NCBI GenBank assembly: GCA_964019695.1
Contig: OZ026530.1
Location: 27,230,108 to 27,294,107, forward strand
Direction: 5' to 3'
Source of the DNA: Loripinus fragilis
Lineage: Eukaryota; Mollusca; Bivalvia; Lucinida; Lucinidae
DNA length: 64,000 nucleotides
Of the stretch, positions 50,201 through 62,200 are shown piece by piece. Numbering within the stretch: position 1 is the stretch's first letter; every line of letters begins with the position of its first letter. The position numbers and the translations under genes were made by a program. Below the pieces are notes generated by a model, which saw only the letters and a list, made by a program, of their open reading frames with translations, was not told the DNA's origin and ran no database searches.

Positions 50201-53200
50201 TTGCAAGTGTGCTTTCTGAACGTAAAACTGAAAGTAAACAAAAAAGTCAGGAGAAACAAGGCCCGGTTTCATTGCTTATTTGCTTTCAGATAGATACCCA
50301 ATACAAAAAATTGAAATACCCAATTCAAAATTTGAAATACCCAATTAAGCTTAAAAGAGGTGGGTAAATACCCATTTGCCTCCAATCCTTATCTGGAGCT
50401 ATGTTTCAAAGTAGATTTAGGGTTATATGATAAATAGAATCTAAATCTAACATTTGCACTCCTGTATTATTGAATTTATTATATTTGTTGCGAAAAAGAG
50501 ATTAAATGCTTGGCAAGCCTCACATTTTATCTCTTTTTCCTCAACTCGTATAATAAAGAAGCTCTAGCTATAAGGCGTAAATTTTCCCTAGTTGACATGA
50601 TTACAAAAGCTAAATTTTCATATAGCCCTAATCATTTTGAAATTCGTCTGTTTGGGTAGTTTAATATGTATAGTTAGCATCAAAATAAGTTTCAAAGCGA
50701 TTCATCATTTACAAAGCCTTGAAAACTTGCGCTTTCTACTCCCACCCCTCAATTTACCTCTTTATACTGGGTGTCGTTTAGACCAGAATTTTAGTAAATC
50801 CATTATAGGTTTTTCCTTCTGCGCTTGCGTATGAAATATACTTAAAATTGTGATGTTTGTCATTGAAAAGATGAAACTGGTGTCTTTCAGTTTATTTTTA
50901 GATGCCCCCCCCCCCCCCCCCCCCCCCCCAAGACCCAAGATGCCCTTTGGACAATTGAACGTCATTTTATAAATATACAAAATGTGTAAAGGTCGTCTTG
51001 GGTCTAGGGGGGAAAGGGGTTGTATAAGCGAAAGAAGACATCAATCATCTGACAAAAATAGACCACTTTGCAAGATGGTCATTTTTATTGTACATCAACT
51101 GTATAAATATATCTATCGTGATAAATGCATGATGATTGTTTACCTTAGTTTAACGGTCTATTTCCCACACATGTTACTGAGTAGCGAGCACAGTTGATGA
51201 TCAAAATAAATTCTCATTCAAAACGAAGTAGATATATTACATGCATTTAGGAAAACCCGTTTTATATATACGAACTAGCGGACAAGGGTACATAGACGGC
51301 TCGTCTATATGTATTTGTTGGGTGTGGGTATTTCAATAAAATAAAACGGACGTCTTATTTAGGGAAATAGCCCGTCTTATCGCTAGAAATTCATCAATAA
51401 AACATGAGCACTCATGTAAGATTCTCTATGAAATATATAGGCCAAGTTCAAATTTGGAGATCAGCTGCAAAATTTGAGGAGTTATGGTCCTTTTTTTGTT
51501 AGGCGACACATCCGATTCTCAGAATTCTAGTTTTATATTTTCTGTAGGACTTCATCCGATTTATGGAGACCAAAATCAGCATAACGTTGCTGCACCAAGT
51601 ATTAGGCACACAATTTTATTCTAATTGATAAGCACAACCTCCTCTCACTAGTATTTGAGGAGTTGATTTATAAAGTGTATTTCAGTATTTCTATGTAAAC
51701 TGGTCCCTGAAACTGAGAGCCCTGCATTACTTGAAAAGTCGTTCATTTTTATAGAGCCTGAGGCTGACTGTCCATATTTCCTCTAAATACTGATTTTAAT
51801 ATAGGTAGAGTTCAATAGCCTTACTGATATATTGTCATTCCATCTGTTAAAGAGATTTGAAACACATAAGCATGAAATTGTTAATATTCAGTATGCTTAC
51901 TGCAAGTTTTAAGGTTTGAAGTAGGCTTACTAAGTTTTAAGGTTTAAGTATTTTGGAGATTTTGAATTTAAACCAATGATATTTGTTATACAGGTTCTGT
52001 AGCTATACCAGGTGTTATGAGAGATGCCGCCCAGAGTCAGAATCAGATTAGTATGGGCAGTATGCAACAGGCAATGTTCTCCCAACAGTCTAACCAGGCC
52101 CATGCTGGTCAGTCTATCAGACAGAGTCAGACATACGAGGAACACGGACTGACACAGGCACAGAGAGCCCTAGTACTCACGATAGGAGATGGTCTCAAGT
52201 CAGTGAATCAGGCTCAAAGTGAACTCGATACTAGAGTGGATATTCCACAGTTGGGATCAGATGCTGTAAGTAGCTTAGCAACAAAATTTGAAAATGCCAT
52301 CCAGGGCTCCAGATAAGAGTAATTGAAAAATGTTTTTCTCATTTCTCAACCAAAACATATATTGTGGGTACTCAAAAGAACTGTCTAAACGAGATGGTTC
52401 TTTAGAGCATCCCAAACTCATTGATAAACTGATGGGTAAGAGAATAATTTCAATTTTACGCTCAAAATCTTTTTTCTATACATATGGCCATAAGGTGCAA
52501 AAAGCTACCTAGCTTTATGGACCAAACTTAGACTTTTGACAGAGAAATTAACAGAGAGCAAAAGCAAATACGGAGAAGATGTTTTGACAGACAATAAATG
52601 TTACCTCGTATACCAAGCTCGGTGACCTGTTCATGGGACATTGGTAATCAGTGCAGGCCCAGAGCAGGCTATACTGTAGTGTCTGATCAGGGTGTTCTCT
52701 GTTTGCTTACAGAATATTCTAATAAGATTTAAATATAAATTAAAAATGCCACCCAACAACCCTTAAGTTGGAAGTGGTCTTATCCAAATGATACCGATGA
52801 AAAATTCCATTTGGCTTATATGGGTTAAACGGGTGCACCTATCATTGATAATTTCTCGATATTGGTCTCTACAATACTGATATATGTAGCTATCTCTTGC
52901 ACTGTAAGTCTTATGAACCTAGGGTTTTTGTACATTTATATGATACTTTTTTCCAGGCCTCAAGAAAATGGCGTGAGAATACTCTAGATCTTTCGAGACA
53001 GAAAGTTTCTGCCCAGTTGTCGGCGATGAATGCTGCTACGGCCCAGATTGTTACACTCACTGGAGTAGATGAGACAGACTATGGTGCTGTAGGAGCTTCA
53101 GTTAATCAAATGTAAGAACTTTAAAATACCTTATACAATCTGATAAGTGCACACACTCTTAAAAGCCCTCACTAAGAAATTTATCTGGTCAGAATTCTGG

Positions 53201-56200
53201 TATTCTATGTGTAGAAAAAGTGTAGATCCTGATCAGCTGGTGATCTGTATCTACACTGTTTTGAAAAAAAGTATAGAATAAGGTCTAATAGAATTATACA
53301 CTTTTTCCAGAAAACATGAAAAAAATTCTAGGTTTCACTAGTAAATTTAGGTGGGGTAGGGTTACCCTAAACACAGGTATTTTTTTCATTTCGCCTAGTC
53401 AGTTTACTTGTCCATAAATAGATAGTTTTAATTTCAGTTTTGTAATGTTTGACATCTTTGCTCACATGTTAGTATCTTTATGTCATATTTTAATTTGTCA
53501 GTTTTGAAATATCTCTAAAATTTCAGGGTGTGCATTAATAATTGGAAACCTGCCGAAAGTGTATAGCTTAAAATGTGACAGTTATTGACAGATGTTGGCA
53601 TATTGATGTTTTTACTTTTATATATAGAATAGGTTGTAAGTAAATGCCAATACTTAATGCCATATTGAGCCATTCAGTACACAAGGATGTACTAAAGATG
53701 TTTATAGGAAAAAGTACCTTCTGTTTAAAGCATTGAAGAGACAATTCAACTCTTTCCTTGCTGGCATCGACTTTGTAGTATGCTGAAAATTTTTGCAAAC
53801 AGTTTGGACCCAGATCAAGACCAACAGAAAGTCTAGATCCAAACCGTTTGACACTCTGATAGTGTTCCTGAAAGATTTTTTTAAAAAGTTAATTTTTGAA
53901 AAAAAGAAAAAAAGTAGCAGACGACAAATAAGCATGAAAGCATAATAAAAGTTACAAGTATGAACTTTTTGACTGTAAACAAACAGCCTAGACCCAGATG
54001 GGAATGTTTGCTCTGTTTAGTAGGAACATCTTCAGAGACAGAATTTCATTTGAACAATTTAGTGTGTGACCCCTAAAATTAGATAATGGACCATGATGAT
54101 GGCACCATCCAAACTGCTTTATACCATATTTGACCTAATAAAGGCACATGCTCTTATAAGCACACTTTGAGCTCTTCTTGTATTATGACTGTTATTAAAT
54201 TATGATTCTCAATCTGTTCATTGGTGCAATTTTATTGTCAATATGGATATATCATTTGTATGAAAAACAGTGTAGATTCTGATCATCTGGCTTTGCCGGA
54301 TCTTGATCCAAACTGTTCGACACTGATGGTATTCCTGAAAGTTTTTTTTTTGTGGAAGTTAATTTTGAAAAAACAACAATAACAAACAAAAAAACTCAAC
54401 AGACGTCACAAAATTACCCAACATGCAAAAGTTAATGCTGCCAAAAAACTTAGATACATGATCTGATCAGTGTTGACTAAACTGTCAAGTTTAACCCTTC
54501 GTATTCTGATGGATTTTCACACACATACTGATACAATATGTATAGGATTGCCTATTTTGTATTTTAAGGGGTCACAGGTAAAATTTTCTAAATTATGATA
54601 TATTTGTGTCCCTCTGGGTTGTTTTAATCTAAGTAAACAGTGCAGACTATGATGAAATGCATCATTTCATCTGGGTCTTCACTTTTTGCCAAAGTACCTG
54701 TTTAGAGGTTTCTGGTATACAAAAGGTTAAAGGTACATAAAATGATTATTTATATATTTTTCTCCAGCTCTTCCAATCTTGGAGACTTCACCCATGATGT
54801 GAGGATTTTGGCGGCCCTTCAAGAAGACGACAATGGCAACAAGTTACTGGATGCTGCTCGACGACTAGCGGGAGGTCTCTCTGACCTACTTAATGCTGCA
54901 CAGCCAGAAAACAGAGAGGTAATATGTCATTGTTGTGCTTTTATATTTAATAAATTACAAGAAATATTTGCTTTGCACTCTTGTTACTAGTTGCTAGAGA
55001 CTGCATGGTGATAAGGGGGAGGTCTTACAGCCAGAAAACATTATTGGTTTTCCTTTATATTTGCTTTGACCTAATCACACTCTTATAAAAAGTAGCTAGA
55101 AGTCTTTTGGCAACTAGGGGCAGGTCTCCCAGACCCGCTTAATGCCTTATAGCCAGAAAACAGCCAGGTAAAATACTAGAGTAAAACCAGTCTAAAGCGG
55201 CCACTCAAAAAGAAAACCAAAAATGGTATTCAAGACCGATTATTGCTCAATGCAGGTCAAAAGTATTGCAGAATGCTCCAAGGGGAGCATTCTTCAATAC
55301 TTTCGACCTTCATTAGGCTACCACTTGTCTTTAAAACCTTTGATTTGTCTGTCTTTGAGTGGCTGCTTCAGACAGGATTTACTGTACATTGTTATTCTTG
55401 TGGATTAAAGCACTAGATGTTGCAAGTATTTATGTTAGAAATCAAGGAAGTATACAACGATGGTACTGATGATGTAGCTTAAATAACTATTATAATTCTA
55501 TCTTTTAGCCGAGACAAAATCTGCTGGGCGCAGCCAGTCGAGTGGGTGAGGCAAGTCATGATATAATGGATGGTGTTGGAGAGACAGCCGAGGACCTCGA
55601 CAAGGCCTACCAGGAAACTCTACTAGCCCTGGCTAAAGCTGTAGCTAACGCCACTGCCCAGCTTGTATTGAAGGCCAAGAATGTAGCTAGTACGACGGAC
55701 GACCAGGAACTACAGAACAGGGTCATCAGCTCAGCGACATCTTGTGCTCTAGCTACCTCACAGCTGGTAGCATGTACTAAGGTATGTTTTTATATCTCTA
55801 CTAGCCCTAGCTAAAGCTGTAGCTAACGCCACTGCCCAGCTTGTATTGAAGGCCAAGAATGTAGCTAGTTAGACAGATGACCAGGAACTACAGAACAGGG
55901 TCATCAGCTCGGCCACATCTTGTGCTCTCGCTACCTCACAGCTCGTAGCATGTACTAAGGTATGTTTATATATCTCTCCTAGCCCTTGCTAAAGCTGTAG
56001 CTAACACCACTGCCCAGCTTGTACTGAAGGCCAAGAATGTAGCAAGTACGACAGATGACCAGGAACTACAGAACAGGGTCATCAGCTCGGCCACATCTTG
56101 TGCTCTCGCTACCTCACAGCTTGTAGCATGTACTAAGGTAAGAACAGGTTTCTTTATCTGTCCTAGTGTTGGATATCATAGCCCAAACTTACTTTCAATG

Positions 56201-59200
56201 ATTAGAAATCCAAATAGTATTGATTATTAATAGTACAAAAGGAAAATATACTGTATTTAGGAAATATAAGTGCCAGACAAGAAAATGACAGCCATTTATT
56301 TATCCACAGTCAAACCCGCTATTGCGGCCACCTGTTAAGAGTGACCCTCCCTTAAGCAGCCATTTCAGAGCCTCCAGAATGATTTTGAATGCAAATGCAC
56401 TTTTATTAAGCGTGCACCTGTCCAACGTGGCCAGCGGCCGATGAAATTTGCCCCAAAACACTGAAATTGTGTCCTTAAATGGCCATTTTCCATGGGTTGA
56501 TGCGGCCAGTTTGTTTAGATTTCATCGATTAACTTTTTTTGCACCGGTCATATGCATGGTACAGATAAACTCCCCAGCAGTGGTGTCTCCTAGAACCAAT
56601 TCTTCAACGATCCCTACCCTATGTTGAGGTTATAGGACCTAACTATTGGGAAGTTTGTGGTGCAGTAGAACCACAACAGAGCCGAAATCAAAGAAGATCA
56701 AGTGTTTACGCTAATCAAACACTACGACATGGTTCAGGAAACCAGCACATTTGGATTAAAAACAGCATCGACAGTAACCTAAAACATGAATACGCTAAAC
56801 GACCACCACTTGATGATTTTTTTTGTAAGCGGGTAACCATTGTTTTAAGCGGATAACCAGTTGTAGGTGAATACGGCAAAGCCAGTCAGCATTTTGCCGT
56901 TCCCAAAGTTCATTGATCCATGCCGTGACAGATGTTTCGTTAATCATGTGTGAAAAACTAAATGCAAAGTAATGCTCTTCACTGGAGGCATACTTACAAC
57001 ACAAGGATGCAATGCTTGCTGAAATAGAAAGTCAACAAGCAATAGCTTTTGATAAAAAAAGTTATTTTTGAGTTGCAAAATTTGAACCATTTTCCTATTC
57101 TTTTTCACTTGAATAAATTTACAATTCTAACAACATTCTCTTCATGTTCCATAATAGGATGGCCATTAAACATGCCTTTGTTTTATTTCATATTTTGTTA
57201 AATGTTATTTTCATTTATATATTTTATGAAGAAATGCAATAACAGCACCGGTGTAGACCTAATTCTTCATAGTTTTCAACTCATTATTATTTGGGTATCC
57301 TCAATCATATGGCCAATTTAGCTGAACCTCTATTAAGCAGCTACCTGTCTTTAGCAAGTGATTTTCGATTATCCCTTGACTGCTTGCTTAAGACAGGTTT
57401 GACTGTAGTCATATAGCACTAGATAAGTGGCCTTCTTTCTTTGAAAGATGGTGATTTTCTGAAGTTTTCTATGAACATTTGTCATTGGTACTCATTGGAA
57501 GTGCTTCAATGCCCCTTATAGGATATGATAAAAAAGTATGAAACCGTATATTAATGATGTTTAAAATTTTAATTCATCAAGAATGTCACATTTTATTGGA
57601 TTATGTGTGGTTTTATGAAGCTTTCAGTGATTGACAAGCATGAAAGTATATTAGAAAAGAGATAAATAGATAACTGTATTCAAAGTTTTATTTTCAAATC
57701 AACCATGGTTTAGTTTAATTAGATTTTAAATAATTACCATATAATAGTGTAATATGGGCCTTGAGGTGACAAAAACTGTCTCACAGGTTTAGATAAAGAA
57801 AAATTTTCAGTGTCAAAGTATAAATATTTTCTTACCCATCAATTTTAACATATATATGTTTTGGGTGCTCAAAAGAACCGTCTCATTGAGTACCCACAAC
57901 AATGTTTTGGTTGAGAAATAAGAAAATTAAATTTTCATTACCCACTCTTAACTAAAGTCCTGTGTCTACAGGGTTTCCAAAAAGGTCATGCTTAAACAAG
58001 CCTGATCATCTACAGAGACTAGCTAGAAAATTGAAATTTCGCTTTAGTAAGTTTAGATATGATATGCTGACAGACTTTAAAACCGCAAAACTAGCTTCCC
58101 AATATATCTTTCAAAAGGCAGTTGAACTTCCATTGCTTAGATGATGTCATTGATTCATGAGTTAGCTTCTTTGGCTAACACTTTAGTTTTAATTGTACAA
58201 CTTAACTCGACGATGTTACTGCTTCGTATGAATTTAGCCACCGAAACATTTCTTACGCAGCTGAGATTTGAAAGCAGATAAATGTCAAATAAGCAAACAA
58301 GCTGTTACACAGGCTATGAGAGTAATTTCTCAATGACTAAAATAGTCCATGACACAAATTTGATGCTTCTCGTGTTTCCTCATTTAAAGAAGTAGGGAAT
58401 CTTTCACTGATAACATTTAGTCACATGAAACAGTTGACCCCTATATTAAAAATTTTACATTTTAATGCGTTACATTCATTTTAATTGGACAATGTGTTAC
58501 TTACAAATGAAATTTCTTTAGCATACAATCAAATGATCATTCTGCCTTCTTGTTTGAGATATAAATTTAAGCTGCTATCCAAGTGTTGCATTTTTAAGCT
58601 CTGTCAGTATACTTTTCAATGCACAAATAACAAAGGTGCTGACCATACTGTGTGGATGCGCAGGCTGGTCTGCACTTTTGTTGTTCGCAAACATGAAGAC
58701 AGGTTTTCTCACATCAAGGCCCATATAATATTCAAGGAGGCTCTGATTTTGTGAACGGCTTCTAAAAAAAATCTCAGGAACAACTAGGTCTATTGTTGTC
58801 TTTCATTGTGATGTTTACAGGTAGTAGCTCCCACTATAAGTAGCCAAGCGTGCCAGGAACAGCTGATTGAAGCTGCTAAGATGGTGGCCACATCAGTAGA
58901 GGGTGTAGTAGACACTGCCGCAGCTGCCAGTCAGGATGAGAAACTATTACAAGATTTAGGAAGTGCTGCTACAGCTGTGACTCAAGCTCTCAATGATCTA
59001 CTACAACATATCAAACTCGGAGCTGGACAGGCAAAGGTAGGGCATCTTAATACTTGCAGGATCAACAAATAATATCTATCATATGACGTCGCCCCTGTGA
59101 GTGAAATAACACCATGCAATAAAATCGATAAACCACTAGTGGTTTATAGATTTCGAGAAACGTTATGACTTCCATAACAACGTTGTGATCATAATGACAA

Positions 59201-62200
59201 AATTATAACCTTTTTACGCCAGAAATGAGATTTCAAAGTATTTGTCATATGATAAATAGAATCTAACTTTCGTGCTCTTGCATTATTGAATTTATTAAAC
59301 TCGTAGCAAAAAAGAGATAAAATGCTCGGCAAGCCTTGCATTTTATCTCTTTTCCCCAACTCGTTTAATAAAGTCAATAAAACATGAGCACTCATGTAAG
59401 ATCCTGTATATCGATTGTAAATGTGTTTTTTTTCTTCATGCATTAACACTTGCAGGTTCAGAGAAAGCAGTTTTAACATGGGGCCACTAGGGACCCAACA
59501 AGTATTAATGCAATAAAACAACCATGTATGATCATTATTCTTGCATATTTACCCGATTTTGACCAAAGTCACACTGAAAAACCCGCAAAAACAAAGATTT
59601 CTCTTTACAAAATGTGTCAGCTTGCAAACTTTCGAATATCATATTGTCGCAATGTCATAGTTGTGTGCACAGTTTTCAGGAAAGTCATCGGTAAAATGAT
59701 AAGTTCAGGCCGCAGTATATCATCATTTATACCAATTAGGGCATGTTTAAACATCATGTGAACCTCAGGATTAGAGCATGGATTTTCTCTAATTTGACAA
59801 TGGTTTAAAACAGCTTTGCAAATAGGTATTTATGCAAGAATACTTTTTTTTAATTTTAAATATTTAGTCACCTCCTTGCAAGTTTTTCTTACAAGTATGA
59901 CTATATGTCAGTTTTTTTAGACCATAAACAGATTTAGATTTTCGAGCCATCAATAAACTGATAAAAATCTAGTTAGGTACAATATACACGTGGATGAAAG
60001 TTTTCAGGATTATTCCTGAATTCAGGATTTTGAGGCTGACTTTTCACAGAAAGTCAGCCTCAAATTGCTGAATTAGGGAGGTTATAATAGCTTTTCTGAT
60101 TTATTTTCAGTCTGTCTAAAGACATTTGACCATTTAAACTTGAAATTGTGACTCTTTAGTGGGCATACTGCAAGTTTTTAGATCGGAGTTTTGAAAGTTC
60201 AGGATTTATGTAAACGTTACATATCAAAGTAATGTGTCTTCAGTATATAAAGGGTTAACAACAATCTTTCAGTTATAAAGGGACGGGTCTTCCTTGGTTG
60301 AACCAGTGCTAAGCTAGGATTAATGTGTCTTGCTCAAGGACACAACACAGTGAGCCTCACCGGCGTCACTGTGTTGTGTCCTTGAGCAAGACACATTAAT
60401 CTTAGCTTAGTACTGGTTCAACCCAAGAAGACCTGTCCCTTTATAACTGAAAGATTATTAATGGGATGTAAAGAATCAAATCAAACAAACAAACAAATCG
60501 ACATGTTTTTATTATACAGGCTGGTGAGTCGCAGGAAGTTGCTGTAGATACCATACTGACAGTGACAGACCGACTCTTCAGCAGTGTAGGTGATGCTCAT
60601 GAGATGGTGAAACAAGCCAGACAGCTGGCTCAGGTGAGTCCATAGGATTTAGAGATAGAATGGAATTATATTAACAGTAAAACCTGTGTAAAATGGCCAC
60701 TCGCAAAGATAACAAAAATTGGTTTCCAAGACCAAGTATCTCTTAATGCAGGTCAAAAGTATTGCAGAATGCTCCAAGGGGGAGCATTCTGCAATACTTT
60801 CGACCTTCATTAAGCTGCCATTTGTCATAAAGATCTTTGTTTTGCCTATTTTTGAGTGGCCGTTTTACACAGGTTTTACTGTACTAGGAATTAGGATCTT
60901 TTCCTATGTCATTATTTTGTTTGATTTGATTTGATTCTTTACGTCCCATCAACAGTCTTTCAGTTAAACAGAGACGGGTCTTCCTGGGTTGAACCAGTAC
61001 TAAGCTAGGATAAATGTGTTCTGCTCAAGGACCACAATGCAGTGACGCTGATGAGGCTCGAACCCTCGGTCTCGAGTCAAGCACTGAGCCACTGTGCTCC
61101 CTTCTATGTCATTGTAAGCTTGGTGGAACAGTAGCTATTTTTCTCTAAAACCTAGTAGAATCGACATTTTTTTCTTGGAGTTTATAAGACCCTGTTGCCA
61201 TAATCTTGAGAGATTACACCTGAGGTATACTTATTCATTTGTAAAGAATATTTTAAAGAAAACTTGTACCATATATTCTAGGGATGAAAGTGACGAGTGG
61301 AATAGTATTGACATTGCAGGGTGTATCATTCAGATAACTGTTACTATTGTGGACACCATTGCAATACTAATGGGGCTACTATTTCCTGAGGCATATATGC
61401 TCTGTTAAAGTATGGTAGCATTTTGACTTTATTTTCTGTATGATCTACCAATTTTGTATGTCATCAACAGAAAACTATCTGAACATTGTCAAAGTCCAAC
61501 TTATTTTGCGACCACATAGAGGGCAAGAACATAGACATCCTAATGCCATTCAATTTTTTTGTGTGCCCACATCAAACAAATTAAAGCAAAACATGTAACA
61601 TACAGTAACATGCCCTATTAAAGTAAGAGAACCAGAAAGCTATATGAGCCGCTGCATGAGATTTCCAACAATTTGACATCTTGACAAGTGTAGACTCGGA
61701 CGAGCCTCTGCAGCCTTTTAAGCTTAGAAACTCCAAATGGTGTTCAGTCAGCAGCTAAACGATCATAGACTACTCAAGCGACTAGCAAAGGCTCTGATCA
61801 GACTGCGCGTATGCGCATTCTGGTCTGAGGCTTTGCTGGTCGCACACACCACATTGTTGGAAATTTCATGCACTGGGTTATATATAATTATATCTGTACT
61901 TAAGCATTTGAGATGTGCTGGGATTTTCTTAAAGCAAGTGTTGATAAAATTTGGGCATGAGAGTACTTTGTTTTTAGATTGATATTCCCAATCTGTTCTG
62001 TTAATTTTGGCTTCTTACTTCCAAACTTAATACTGACTAAAGCAGCCTACTAGTACTAATATGCGTAGTTTTCTTGCTTTACTACAGGCCACATCTATGT
62101 TAGTAACAACTATCCGAGGCCAAGCAGAATCTCATCCAGATTCCGATGTCCAGAAGAGATTATTGGCTGCTGCTAAAGCTCTTGCTGATGCTACAGCTAA

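Larger units (their letters stand above)
49579..51428 (+). mobile_element. MITE family V split by two nested insertions
   Basis: V sequence appears in order at 49579-49713 (acatgacgtcctatctgggg ...), 50412-50560 (gataaatagaatctaaatc to tatctctttttcctcaactc) and 51390-51428 (catcaataaaacatgagcac). The gaps are two other elements (49714-50403 and about 50563-51387). Confidence 0.75.

Noticed and set aside
55798..56137. Mutually exclusive alternative exons for exon 15
   Set aside because: The copies lack the first half of the exon, the apparent acceptor would give the wrong phase, and one copy has a stop.
56306..57406. pogo/Tigger transposase in the 1.1-kb element
   Set aside because: Only the short inverted ends are suggestive. 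I could not read a DNA-binding or DDE domain on either strand.
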